Source: Solirubrobacteraceae bacterium
Lineage (GTDB): Bacteria > Actinomycetota > Thermoleophilia > Solirubrobacterales > Solirubrobacteraceae
Length of the DNA: 34,956 nt
Reading direction: 5' to 3'
Assembly: GCA_025934395.1 (NCBI GenBank)
Contig: JAICYC010000025.1
Location: 1 to 34,956 of the forward strand
Of this stretch, positions 6,179 through 14,151 are shown piece after piece (the stretch's first letter is position 1; each line of letters begins with the position of its first letter). Made by a program: the position numbers and the translations under genes. The notes under the pieces are model-generated. The model did not search any database and was not told where the DNA came from. It saw only the letters and a list, made by a program, of their open reading frames with translations.

Positions 6179-7165
6179 GTGCGCAGCGAGACAACGACCG
6201 CCACGAGCGTCGAGCGGGGAGCCCACCTCGTGGACTTCTACGAGGACGAGCGCCGGCTCGCCAAGAGCGTGGCCGCCTACCTCGCCGACGGGCTTCGAGC
6301 CGGCGAAGCGCTCGTTGTGATCGCAACCGAGGACCATCGCGCGCTGATCGCGCGCGCGCTCGACGCGCACCGCATCGGGCGGCGCGGCGGCGTCGAGGAC
6401 TCGCGCGCGGAAGTGTGGCTCGACGCGGGCAGCGCGCTCGCGTGGTTCGAGCACGACGGGCGGATCGACCGCGAGGCAGCCCGCACGCTGCTCGCCGGCG
6501 TGGTGCGCTCGGCGGGCGGGGACCACGACGGAACGCGCGTGTACGGCGAGATCGTGGCGCTCGCATGGGACGCGGGCCACGTGCAGGCCGCGATCGAGCT
6601 CGAGGAGGTCTGGAACGAGCTCAAAGCAGAGCTCCCGTTCAGCCTGTACTGCGGCTACCCTGCGGCGTCGGTCGCCGGGCCGGAGCACGCGGACGATCGC
6701 GAGCGGGTGTCCGCGCTGCACACCGCTGCGGTGCACGAGCCCGAACGGCGGACGGGCGCGGGCTGGCCACGCTCCGAGGTCTCGGGCGACTTCCAGGCAG
6801 AGTCCGAAGCGCCGCGCCGCGCCCGCGGGCTGGTCCGGGACGCGCTGGTCGAGTGGGGCGTCGCAGAGCGCCGGATCGAGGCGGCGGACCTCGTGGTGAG
6901 CGAGCTCGCGACGAACGCGGTGCTCCACGTCGTCTCGCCGTTCTCCGTCACCGCGAGGATCGACGGCTGGAGCCTTCGCCTCGAGGTGCGCGACGGTGGC
7001 CGGGCCTCGTCGCTCACCGCCGAGCGCCTGGTGGCCCACCCGAGGAACGGCCTGGGGATCGTGGAGGCGATCTGCGCGCGATGGGGCTACACGGCCGTCG
7101 TGGCGGGCAAGGTCGTCTGGGCGGAGATCGCGCTCGGCGACGCCGATCGGGCCCCTGTGGCCTGA
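6179..7165 (+). CDS. MEDS-domain sensor fused to RsbW-like HATPase
   Basis: 328 aa from GTG 6179, preceded by ACCGGGGGCC as a weak ribosome site. Residues about 15-165 are a MEDS domain (HLVDFYEDERRLAKSVAAYL, then GEALVVIATEDH), the sensory module of DcmR-like regulators. Residues about 205-320 are a GHKL ATPase of the RsbW/anti-sigma type: N-box ELATNAVLH (Glu242, Asn246), G1 box EVRDGG (Asp272) and G2 box NGLGI (291-294). No histidine phospho-acceptor domain is seen, so it is more likely an anti-sigma/serine-kinase switch or an ATP-gated partner than a true histidine kinase. Its place after the response regulator and ECF unit suggests a shared stress pathway. A SigB-family factor, a possible partner, lies about 19 kb away (26283-27038). 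Confidence 0.87.
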   Translation: MRSETTTATSVERGAHLVDFYEDERRLAKSVAAYLADGLRAGEALVVIATEDHRALIARALDAHRIGRRGGVEDSRAEVWLDAGSALAWFEHDGRIDREAARTLLAGVVRSAGGDHDGTRVYGEIVALAWDAGHVQAAIELEEVWNELKAELPFSLYCGYPAASVAGPEHADDRERVSALHTAAVHEPERRTGAGWPRSEVSGDFQAESEAPRRARGLVRDALVEWGVAERRIEAADLVVSELATNAVLHVVSPFSVTARIDGWSLRLEVRDGGRASSLTAERLVAHPRNGLGIVEAICARWGYTAVVAGKVVWAEIALGDADRAPVA

Positions 7166-7186
7166 CGCGGCGCGCGCGCCCGCGCG

Positions 7187-8245
7187 TCAGTGCTCGAACT
7201 GCGACGCGAGCGCGTCGAGGTTGCGTTCCACGATGCCGCGCATCCGCGAGCGCCCGACGACCATCAGCAGGCGCTGCCGCCTCCCGCCGGCGAGGGCCAC
7301 GCGCGCCGTGACGCGCGTGCCGGGATCTGCCCCGCCGAGCTCGAACGTCCACAGGAACGACCCGAAGGGGCCATGCTCCTCGTAGGTGTAGTACTCGAAC
7401 GGCCGCCAGTCGACGATCTCCTGGTCGAACGTCTGCGAGCCGTGCACGCAGTGGGTCAACGTCCCCACGTCGCGCGCGCCATCGGGGCTGGAGCTCTCCA
7501 CGTCAGTCGCGCCGCCGCGCCAGCGCAGCTGCCGCACGGGATCCAGAAGCGCTTCCCACACCGCGCTGGGGGCACCCGCGCACGCGCGCTGCACTTCGAT
7601 GAGCGCCTCGCCGGGGGCGACCCTGCGAGGGTCACGCCGCTCCTGCTCGCGCCAGCGCGAGGCCACGTTGCGCGTCCAGCAGGGGACCTCGCCGATGTCC
7701 TCGTAGCGCTCGGAGTGCGGGGCGAGCCCGAGCGCGGTGGGATCGAGACCGAGCGCGTCGGTGCACGCAGCGGTGATCAGCGCGAACGCATCGCCGCCCG
7801 TCTGCTCGCCCGCGGAGTTCTTCAGCAGCCTGTGGACGAGGATCACGTCGGCGCCGAGCAGCTCGCTGCTTCCCGCCACGACGTGCTCGACGAACTCTCC
7901 GTGGTGGGCGATGAACTTGAGGTCGAGCGACTCGATTCGCGCGCACGCGTCGCACCGGCACGTGGTGCGCACGTCGATCGTGCGCCGGCGCCGGACGAAC
8001 GACGCATACGCCGCGTCGATCGCCGCCAGCAACGCCTCGCCGGTGGCCTCGCCGCCGAGGTCGCACACGAACACGGCGTCGCCCTCGAGCTTCGCGAGCG
8101 ACCCCACAGCGGCGAGCCGGTCGGCGACGACGCCGAGCAGGTCCGCGAGCACGTCGTGGGAATGCTCGAGCTCGACCCCCGTCAGGTAGCTGGTGTAGCC
8201 GCTGATGTCGGCGAGCACCAGGCAGCCGCGTCGCACCTCCGCCAT
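7187..8245 (-). CDS. DUF2652 (nucleotidyl-cyclase-like) protein with SRPBCC domain
   Basis: 352 aa. Residues about 1-200 form a DUF2652 domain, a relative of class III adenylate/guanylate cyclases. Both metal-binding Asp positions are kept, Asp13 (LVLADISGYT) and Asp56 (AKLEGDAVFV). A Cys pair (CRCDAC) follows in a region typical of DUF2652. Residues about 220-350 form an SRPBCC/START-like ligand-binding fold (RACAGAPSAVWEALLDPVRQLRW; later EYYTYEEHGPFGSFLWTFEL). I cannot locate convincing transition-state Asn/Arg residues, so cyclase activity is doubtful. ATG 8245 has TAGAGT at 8257-8252 followed by 6 nt and no Shine-Dalgarno, consistent with a leaderless mRNA. Convergent with the MEDS-HATPase gene. 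Confidence 0.85.
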   Translation of the reverse strand: MAEVRRGCLVLADISGYTSYLTGVELEHSHDVLADLLGVVADRLAAVGSLAKLEGDAVFVCDLGGEATGEALLAAIDAAYASFVRRRRTIDVRTTCRCDACARIESLDLKFIAHHGEFVEHVVAGSSELLGADVILVHRLLKNSAGEQTGGDAFALITAACTDALGLDPTALGLAPHSERYEDIGEVPCWTRNVASRWREQERRDPRRVAPGEALIEVQRACAGAPSAVWEALLDPVRQLRWRGGATDVESSSPDGARDVGTLTHCVHGSQTFDQEIVDWRPFEYYTYEEHGPFGSFLWTFELGGADPGTRVTARVALAGGRRQRLLMVVGRSRMRGIVERNLDALASQFEH

Positions 8246-8251
8246 GCGCCG

Positions 8252-8257
8252 ACTCTA
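8252..8257 (-). promoter_or_regulatory. -10 box TAGAGT, leaderless start of DUF2652 gene
   Basis: TAGAGT (TANNNT) on the minus strand, 6 nt before ATG 8245; no ribosome site is present. Confidence 0.5.
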
Positions 8258-8301
8258 TTGGCGGGACGCAGGGTACATCGGTGAGGCGCGGCACACTGCC
8301 A

Positions 8302-8343
8302 GATGATTACGTTACTATAAATATTATGTCTTTAGAACTAACG
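8302..8343 (+). promoter_or_regulatory. AT-rich operator/promoter island of the MFS-MarR operon
   Basis: About 42 bp of roughly 26% GC in surroundings of about 72%. It contains TACTAT (8313-8318), a -10 box 7 nt before ATG 8326, and an inverted repeat CGTTA (8310-8314) / TAACG (8339-8343). A smaller palindrome TTAG-AA-CTAA (8332-8341) lies inside codons 3-6 of the exporter and forces rare TTA and CTA Leu codons. The likely ligand is the MarR protein encoded at 9807-10268. Confidence 0.55.
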
Positions 8344-9807
8344 CGCTCGGCGGGCGGTGCAGGAGATGCCCCGCCGGACGGCCAGGAGTCGCGGCGGCGG
8401 CGCTTTGCGATCCTGCTGATCTGCTGCACGAGCCTGCTGATCGTGGGCCTTGACGTGACGGCGGTGAACGTGGCGCTGCCGTCGATCGGGCGCGGCCTGC
8501 ACGCGCGCGTGTCGGGCCTGCAGTGGACGGTGGACGCGTACTCGCTGGTGCTGGCGAGCGTGCTGATGCTCGCGGGCTCGATGGGCGACCGGTTCGGGCG
8601 CAAGCGCACGTTCCTGACGGGGTTGAGCGTGTTCTCGCTCGCCTCGCTGATGTGCAGCCTCGCGCCGAGCGTGGAGCTGCTGATCGCGTTCCGCGTGCTC
8701 CAGGGCGTCGGCGGGTCGATGATGAACCCGGTGGCGATGTCGATCGTGACCAACACCTTCACCGATGCGCGCGAGCGCGCCCAGGCGGTGGGCGTCTGGG
8801 GCGCGGCGTTCGGGGTCTCGATGGCGCTCGGCCCGATCGTGGGCGGTGCGCTGGTGGACTCGATCGGATGGCGGTCGATCTTCTGGATCAACCTCCCGGT
8901 GGGCCTCGCGGCGATCCTGCTCACGCTGAGGTTCGTCCCCGAATCGAGGGCGCCGCACGCGCGCCGCTTCGACGGTGTGGGCCAGCTGCTGGTGACGACG
9001 CTGCTCGCAACGCTCACCTTCGCGATCATCGAGGCGCCGTCCCACGGCTGGCTGTCGGCGCCGATCGTCGGGACGCTGTGCGCGTCGGGGGCTGCGCTGC
9101 TCGCCCTGCTCGTCTACGAGCCGCGCCGCGAGGAGCCGCTGATCGACCTGCGCTTCTTCCGCTCGACCCCGTTCGCCTCCTCGGTGGCGATCGCGGTCGC
9201 AGCCTTCGCGTCGTTCGGAGGGTTCCTGTTCCTGAGCACGCTCTACCTCCAGCAGACCCGCGGGCTCTCACCCCTCGACGCCGGGCTGGCGGTCACGCCG
9301 ATGGCGCTGATGATCGTGGTGGCTTCGCCGCTGTCGGGACGGATCGTGGGCCGCCGCGGGCCGCGTGTGCCCCTGCTGGTCGCGGGCATGTTCCTGACGC
9401 TGGGCGCGGCGCTGCTCACAGGGCTCGGAGCGTCCACCCCGATCGCATCGCTGCTGGTGGCCTACGTGGTGTTCGGCCTGGGGTTCGGCTTCGTGAACGC
9501 ACCGGTGACCAACGCGGCGGTGTCGGGCATGCCGCGCGCCCAGGCGGGCGTGGCATCCGCGGTGGCGAGCACCTCACGGCAGGTGGGCACGACGCTCGGC
9601 GTGGCGATCGCCGGCGCGCTGGTGAGCAGCCGCGCGGCCGATGCTGCGCACTCCGACTTCGCGCAGGCCACCCACCCCGCCTGGTGGACGCTCACGGGGT
9701 TCGGCGCGCTGGTGCTCGCGCTCGGGCTGCTCGCCACCACCAACCGCGCCCACGCCTCCGCCCAGCGCACCGCTGCTGAGCTCAACCCCGAGGCGCTGGT
9801 CGCGTAG
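8326..9807 (+). CDS. MFS drug exporter, DHA2 (EmrB/QacA) family
   Basis: 493 aa from ATG 8326, with 14 predicted membrane segments. Family motifs are present: D1 (LDVTAVNVALPSI), motif A (GSMGDRFGRKRTF), motif B Arg (RVLQGVGGSMMNP) and motif C (MALGPIVGGALVDSIGWR). The FWINLPVG segment is typical of DHA2 proteins. It should expel hydrophobic or cationic drugs using the proton gradient. The frame extends back to GTG 8281, but ATG 8326 fits the TACTAT box and the AT-rich island, and the upstream codons add no family sequence. The MarR gene overlaps its stop by 1 nt (TAGTG), so the two form an operon likely autoregulated through 8302-8343. Confidence 0.92.
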   Translation: MSLELTRSAGGAGDAPPDGQESRRRRFAILLICCTSLLIVGLDVTAVNVALPSIGRGLHARVSGLQWTVDAYSLVLASVLMLAGSMGDRFGRKRTFLTGLSVFSLASLMCSLAPSVELLIAFRVLQGVGGSMMNPVAMSIVTNTFTDARERAQAVGVWGAAFGVSMALGPIVGGALVDSIGWRSIFWINLPVGLAAILLTLRFVPESRAPHARRFDGVGQLLVTTLLATLTFAIIEAPSHGWLSAPIVGTLCASGAALLALLVYEPRREEPLIDLRFFRSTPFASSVAIAVAAFASFGGFLFLSTLYLQQTRGLSPLDAGLAVTPMALMIVVASPLSGRIVGRRGPRVPLLVAGMFLTLGAALLTGLGASTPIASLLVAYVVFGLGFGFVNAPVTNAAVSGMPRAQAGVASAVASTSRQVGTTLGVAIAGALVSSRAADAAHSDFAQATHPAWWTLTGFGALVLALGLLATTNRAHASAQRTAAELNPEALVA

Positions 9808-10268
9808 TGGGCCGCGAGCTGGCCACCCAGAGCAACGGGGACGACCCGCGCGAGTCCGAGCGGGCGCGGCTCGCGCGGGCGGTGTGGATCGCGATGTCGG
9901 AGCTCGTGCTCGAGCACCAGCGCCGCCGCGAGGTGTCCGAGGCCGTGGGGATCAGCTTCGGTCGCTCACGCGCGGTGCGCCGCCTCGCGCGGCACCCCAT
10001 GTCGATGCGCGAGCTCGCCGACGCCCTGGAAATCGACCCTCCGAACGCCACCGCGCTCGTCGACGAGCTGGAACGCCCCGGCCTCGTCCGCCGCCGGGCG
10101 CATCCCACCGATCGCCGCGCGAGGATCGTGGAGGCGACCGCGAAGGGCAAGACGCTCGCGCGCAGGGCGGACGCGATCCTGGCCACCCCTCCCCCCGCTC
10201 TGCTCGATCTCGACGAGCAGCAGCTGCGCGCACTGAGCGAGATGCTCGAGCGCGCCGGCGCGGGTTAG
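9807..10268 (+). CDS. MarR-family transcriptional regulator
   Basis: 153 aa from GTG 9807, overlapping the exporter stop by one base. Winged-helix core about 60-115: MSMRELADALEIDPPNATALVDELERPGLVRRRAHPTDRRARIVEAT, read in parts, shows the recognition helix, the wing DxR motif (HPTDRRAR) and the following strand. Flanking helices would form the dimer interface. It probably represses the exporter operon by binding the AT-rich palindromic region at 8302-8343 and releases upon binding a phenolic or drug ligand; this is inferred from operon structure. Its last 4 bases overlap the stop of the convergent SnoaL-like gene. Confidence 0.9.
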   Translation: MGRELATQSNGDDPRESERARLARAVWIAMSELVLEHQRRREVSEAVGISFGRSRAVRRLARHPMSMRELADALEIDPPNATALVDELERPGLVRRRAHPTDRRARIVEATAKGKTLARRADAILATPPPALLDLDEQQLRALSEMLERAGAG

Positions 10269-10687
10269 CCTGCCTGCAGGCTCGACTCCTCGAGCCCTGC
10301 GGCCCTCACGGCCTCGGCGGGGTGCTCGAACGCCCGGAAGCGCACCCGCCTGCCGTCCTGGATCGTCCAGATCGTCGCCACGTCGCGCTCGACCGCCTCG
10401 TCGGAGTTGCGCATCCGCGCGTACTCGTGCAGCACCACGAGCACGTCGTCGCCGACGTCGAACGTCTTGCGCACGGTCTGCGAGTAGTCGTTCCACAGCG
10501 ACCAGTATTTGGTCACGTGCGCGACGAACTCGGCGCGGCCCTTCCCGCGCACGGGGAAGTCGGGCATCGGGTAGCCCGAGATGTCCCACTCGATGTCGGG
10601 ATCGAGCGTGTCGATCCACTCCCCGATCCGGCCCGCGGAGCGTGCCTCCTGTCCGCGCCGGACGACCTCTGTGTTCTCCTGCGACAC
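10265..10687 (-). CDS. SnoaL-like / NTF2-fold protein
   Basis: 140 aa from GTG 10687, chosen because GGGAGGGCGG precedes it and the protein then opens VSQENTEVVRRG, the characteristic start of actinobacterial SnoaL-like proteins (typically MSQENVEVVR). The body follows the family: WIDTLDPDIEWDISGYP, then GKGRAEFVAHVTKYWSLWNDY and VVLHEYARMRNSDEAVERD, and WTIQDGRRVRFRAFEHPAEA. The NTF2-like cone may bind or isomerise a small hydrophobic ligand, but no specific catalytic residues can be assigned. Convergent with marR, with a 4-bp overlap of stop codons. Confidence 0.85.
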   Translation of the reverse strand: MSQENTEVVRRGQEARSAGRIGEWIDTLDPDIEWDISGYPMPDFPVRGKGRAEFVAHVTKYWSLWNDYSQTVRKTFDVGDDVLVVLHEYARMRNSDEAVERDVATIWTIQDGRRVRFRAFEHPAEAVRAAGLEESSLQAG

Positions 10688-10770
10688 CGCCGCCCTCCCT
10701 GTATCGACTCCGGGAGAGAGCCTACGCCTGGACGGCTGCCGCGGCAACCGGGCAGCCGGGGGCAGCGAAG

Positions 10771-10953
10771 CTAGAGGAAATCGTTGCCGGTGAGCACGTA
10801 CAGGAACGGCACGAACGGGACCAGGGCGGCGACCCCCCACGCCAGCCGGGGAAGCAGCCCCATGTCGCTCCTGGAGAACAGCAGGTCGATCCAGATCAGG
10901 ACGACAGCCACGGGGTGCAGGATGCACAACACCAGCTCGAGCACTTTCTTCAC
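10771..10953 (-). CDS. small two-helix membrane protein (PLDc_N-like)
   Basis: 60 aa from GTG 10953 with GAGAGGA as ribosome site. Two membrane helices, about 5-27 ([22 protein letters not shown]) read in parts and 34-55 ([21 protein letters not shown]), are separated by a short polar turn (SRSDMG). Layout resembles the short PLDc_N-type proteins common in actinobacteria, which have no demonstrated role. It is on the same strand as the SnoaL-like gene, 83 bp upstream of it, and divergent from pgi. Confidence 0.7.
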   Translation of the reverse strand: MKKVLELVLCILHPVAVVLIWIDLLFSRSDMGLLPRLAWGVAALVPFVPFLYVLTGNDFL

Positions 10954-11051
10954 GGCGCGATCCTCTCGTCGGGGTCAGCAGAGCGTCCCCCGCCGGTTAC
11001 CCGGGATCGCGGCGGCGACGCTCCCGGCGGCCCGGCGGCCTCGTCGCGCGA

Positions 11052-11057
11052 TACCGT
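11052..11057 (+). promoter_or_regulatory. -10 box TACCGT, leaderless start of pgi
   Basis: TANNNT box 8 nt before ATG 11066, which has no ribosome site. Confidence 0.45.
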
Positions 11058-11065
11058 GCTGCGCG

Positions 11066-12718
11066 ATGCCGGACGGGCCACGATCGACCTCCGCGCCGCA
11101 GGAGCGCGCTGCGCTCGCAGCACTCCGGGCCCACCACGAGGAGATCGGCACCGCCCACCTGCGCGACCTGTTCGCCGAGGACCCCGACCGCGGGCGGCGG
11201 CTGACGGCGGAGGGCGCGGGCCTGTACCTCGACTACTCCAAGCACCGGGTGACCGACACGACGATCCGGCTGCTGGTGGGGCTCGCCGAGGAAGCGGACC
11301 TGAGGGCGCGGGTCGAGGCGATGTTCAACGGAGAGAAGATCAACGCGACGGAGGGCCGGTCGGTGCTGCACACCGCCCTGCGCAGGCCCCGCGGCGACTC
11401 CCTGATCGTCGACGGCGTCGATGTCGTCGCGGAGGTCCACGAGGTCCTCGACCGGATGGCCTCCTTCGCGCGCTCGGTCCGCGAGGGGGCCTGGCGTGGC
11501 CACACGGGGCAACGGATCGTCAACGTCGTCAACATCGGGATCGGCGGCTCGGACCTGGGCCCCGCGATGGCGTATGAGGCGCTCAAGCACTTCTCCGAGC
11601 GCTCGATGACGTTCCGCTTCGTCTCGAACGTGGATGCGACCGACCTCACCGAGGCGCTGCTCGGCCTCGACCCTAGCGAGACGCTGTTCATCGTCAGCTC
11701 CAAGACGTTCGGGACGCTCGAGACGCTCACCAACGCCCGCACCGCGCGCGAGTGGCTGCTCGCCTCGGCGGGCGGCGATCAGGCAGCCGTCGCGAAGCAC
11801 TTCGTGGCGGTCTCCACCAACGCCGAGAAGGTGGCGGAGTTCGGCATCGACCCCGCGAACATGTTCGGCTTCTGGGACTGGGTGGGCGGGCGCTACTCGA
11901 TGGACTCCGCGATCGGGCTCTCGACGATGGTCGCGATCGGCCCGGAGCGCTTCGAGGAGATGCTCGCCGGCTTCCACGACATGGACACGCATTTCCGCGA
12001 GACCGCCCTCGATCGCAACCTGCCGGTGCTGACGGGGCTGCTGGGTGTGTGGTACCGCGACTTCTTCGGTGCGCAGACGGTGGCGGTGCTCCCCTACGAG
12101 CAGTACCTCAAGCGCTTCCCCGCCTACCTGCAGCAGCTCACGATGGAGTCCAACGGCAAGCGGACCACGCTGGCAGGCGTCGAGGTGCAGCAGGACACGG
12201 GCGCGATCTACTGGGGGGAGCCGGGCACCAACGGGCAGCACTCCTTCTACCAGCTGATCCACCAGGGGACCACGTTGATCCCGTGCGACTTCATCGGCTT
12301 CTGCCGCTCGCTGAACCCGGTCGGCGACCACCAGGACCTGCTGATCGCCAACCTCCTGGCCCAGACGGAGGCGCTCGCCTTCGGGAAGACACGCGCCGAG
12401 GTCGAGGCCGAGGGCACGGCTCCGGAGCTCGTGCCGCACCGCATCTTCCCCGGCAACCGGCCGAGCAGCACGATCCTCGCGCGCGAGCTCTCGCCGCGGA
12501 TCCTCGGCACGCTGGTGGCCCTCTACGAGCACGCCGTGTTCACGCAGGGCGTGATCTGGGAAATCGACTCCTTCGACCAGTGGGGGGTGGAGCTCGGCAA
12601 GGCGCTCGCGCTGCGCATCCTGCCGGAGCTCTCCGGCGATGCCGAGCCGGCGCACGACTCATCGACGAACGCGCTCCTGGAGCGTGTTCGATCGATGAGG
12701 AGGGAGACCGCGGAGTAG
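11066..12718 (+). CDS. pgi: glucose-6-phosphate isomerase
   Basis: 550 aa, full length for the bacterial/eukaryotic-type enzyme, interconverting glucose-6-phosphate and fructose-6-phosphate in glycolysis and gluconeogenesis. Conserved stretches: [19 protein letters not shown] (88-106), phosphate-binding GIGGSDLGP (158-166) and [10 protein letters not shown] (211-220), PGI signature [18 protein letters not shown] (268-285), and second signature [13 protein letters not shown] (503-515). Catalytic residues are present: Glu361 (MESNGK), His392 ([12 protein letters not shown]) and Lys512. The frame is open upstream, but ATG 11066 matches normal family length and has TACCGT 8 nt upstream. It is a stand-alone gene, followed by inverted repeats at 12740-12803. 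Confidence 0.97.
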   Translation: MPDGPRSTSAPQERAALAALRAHHEEIGTAHLRDLFAEDPDRGRRLTAEGAGLYLDYSKHRVTDTTIRLLVGLAEEADLRARVEAMFNGEKINATEGRSVLHTALRRPRGDSLIVDGVDVVAEVHEVLDRMASFARSVREGAWRGHTGQRIVNVVNIGIGGSDLGPAMAYEALKHFSERSMTFRFVSNVDATDLTEALLGLDPSETLFIVSSKTFGTLETLTNARTAREWLLASAGGDQAAVAKHFVAVSTNAEKVAEFGIDPANMFGFWDWVGGRYSMDSAIGLSTMVAIGPERFEEMLAGFHDMDTHFRETALDRNLPVLTGLLGVWYRDFFGAQTVAVLPYEQYLKRFPAYLQQLTMESNGKRTTLAGVEVQQDTGAIYWGEPGTNGQHSFYQLIHQGTTLIPCDFIGFCRSLNPVGDHQDLLIANLLAQTEALAFGKTRAEVEAEGTAPELVPHRIFPGNRPSSTILARELSPRILGTLVALYEHAVFTQGVIWEIDSFDQWGVELGKALALRILPELSGDAEPAHDSSTNALLERVRSMRRETAE

Positions 12719-12763
12719 GCCCCCGCTCGGCCGCGCGCGCGAAGGGATCTTCGCCCGCCGTCG

Positions 12764-12803
12764 GCAAAGCGTCTTGCATTCCTTCACGCGAGACGCGCTT
12801 TGC
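12764..12803 (+). promoter_or_regulatory. hairpin between pgi and the peptidoglycan-binding gene
   Basis: GCAAAGCG (12764-12771) pairs with CGCTTTGC (12796-12803), extended by TCT (12772-12774) / AGA (12791-12793) across a 2-nt bulge, loop 16 nt. A smaller stem GCGAAG-GGAT-CTTCGC lies just upstream (about 12739-12754). No T-run follows. It may terminate pgi or form part of the leader of the next gene, which starts 17 bp later. Confidence 0.35.
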
Positions 12804-12819
12804 ACGATCCTCCCCGTCC

Positions 12820-14106
12820 ATGTCGCGGGCGCCGCGTGATCTTGCAGAGCTGGAGCACTGGAGCGAATCGCTCACGCGGTCGCGCGAGCGCCGCGCGCGC
12901 CAGGAGTGGGGCCGGCGCAGGGTCGACGTCCTCGGGACCTCGGTGGTCGATCTCGAACGCCTGAGCGGCGCGCGAGACATCGCCGACGAGACGGCGTGGA
13001 TCCTCTCGCTCGGCCGCTCCCGCGCGCGCAGGCGCGCGGCCCAGCTCTGCCTCGTGCCGACCAGCACGCGCGCCAGACGACTTTCGATCGGAACGCTCGC
13101 GGCGCTCAGCGTGGGCCCCACGGCGAGCATCGCCAGCACGGCCCTCCCTGCGGGGACCGGCACGGGCAGCGCGGAAGCGGCCGCCCCGACGGCCGTCCTC
13201 TCCTCCGGCGAGGAAGGGCGGCGGGTCGCCCAGCTGCAGCAGCTCCTCGGCATCAGCACGGACGGCGTCTACGGTCCCGCGACCGAAGCAGCCGTGCGGA
13301 GCTTCCAGGCGAGCCACGGCCTCACCGCCGACGGCGTGGCGGGCTCCCGGACGATCGCCGCGCTGAGCGGGCGGGAAAGCGCCTTCGCGGGCGTCAGCTC
13401 GACGCTGGCGGGCGAAACCACCTCGACGGGGCCCGCAGCCTCCGAAGCGCCGAGCTCCCCCACCGGCGCAGCCGAAGAAACCGCACCAGCCAGCGGGAGC
13501 CGGGCGGCGATCGGGCAGGAAGCCGTGCAGGCGACGAGCGCGCCCGCCCGGGAACGGGAAGCCGAGCGTGCGGCGGTCGAACGACTGCAGCACGCGATGC
13601 GCCTGCCCGTGGACGGGGACTTCGGGCCCGCAACGGAGGAAGCGGTGCGCCGCCTGCAGGCCCGTCACGGCCTGAGCGCGGACGGCGTCGTCGGGCCGGA
13701 GACGTGGAGCGTGCTCGGCATCGACAGCGTCGAAATGCTCAAGCCCCCGGCATCGGCGCTCGCACGGCACCACGATGCGGCGGTCGCCTCGACGAGCTCC
13801 CGCTCCGGCAGCTACGGGTTCTTCCCGGCCCCGGGCACGAGCTACAGCGTCGGAGAGGAGCCGGAGATCGCCGCCCGCCTGAACGCGCTCGGCGAGGCGC
13901 TTCACCTGCACCTCGTGGGGATCTCCGGGTACCGCACGCCCGAGCACTCGGTTGCGGTTGGCGGCTCCGCCGACGATCCGCACACCCGCGGCGAAGCCTC
14001 CGACACCCCCGGGGTCGAGGGCGTCTCCGAGGCCACGCTGAGGAGCTACGGCCTCACGCGTCCGTTCGCGGGGGCGAGCGAGGCCGACCACATCCAGTTG
14101 GGCTAG
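12820..14106 (+). CDS. peptidoglycan-binding protein with M15-like peptidase domain
   Basis: 428 aa from ATG 12820. A charged N-terminus (1-85, Arg-rich helices) precedes a hydrophobic stretch (88-110, [16 protein letters not shown]) that could be an internal signal or membrane anchor. Two PG_binding_1 modules follow, about 127-182 ([20 protein letters not shown]) and 246-300 ([20 protein letters not shown]), joined by an Ala/Ser/Thr-rich linker. The C-terminal 360-428 resembles metallo-DD-carboxypeptidases of the M15 type: SGYRTPEHS, then [10 protein letters not shown] (His388, Asp395) and ADHIQLG (His424) as zinc ligands. It probably trims cell-wall peptides outside the membrane. No good ribosome site precedes the ATG, so the start is less certain than the domains. 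Confidence 0.82.
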   Translation: MSRAPRDLAELEHWSESLTRSRERRARQEWGRRRVDVLGTSVVDLERLSGARDIADETAWILSLGRSRARRRAAQLCLVPTSTRARRLSIGTLAALSVGPTASIASTALPAGTGTGSAEAAAPTAVLSSGEEGRRVAQLQQLLGISTDGVYGPATEAAVRSFQASHGLTADGVAGSRTIAALSGRESAFAGVSSTLAGETTSTGPAASEAPSSPTGAAEETAPASGSRAAIGQEAVQATSAPAREREAERAAVERLQHAMRLPVDGDFGPATEEAVRRLQARHGLSADGVVGPETWSVLGIDSVEMLKPPASALARHHDAAVASTSSRSGSYGFFPAPGTSYSVGEEPEIAARLNALGEALHLHLVGISGYRTPEHSVAVGGSADDPHTRGEASDTPGVEGVSEATLRSYGLTRPFAGASEADHIQLG

Positions 14107-14131
14107 GCAGGGGCCGGGGGCCGCACCCGAG

Positions 14132-14151
14132 GCTAGTGCGCGGGCGCTAGC
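14132..14151. terminator. weak bidirectional terminator candidate
   Basis: Imperfect palindrome GCTAGTGCGCGGGCGCTAGC in the 40-bp gap between two convergent genes; the arms pair GCTAG/CTAGC plus CGC/GCG with a 2-nt bulge. It includes the stop codon of the leftward beta-helix gene. No T-run. Confidence 0.3.

Noticed and set aside
12719-12819. c-di-AMP (ydaO) riboswitch before the wall-peptidase gene
   Set aside because: None of the consensus blocks that I recall are present.
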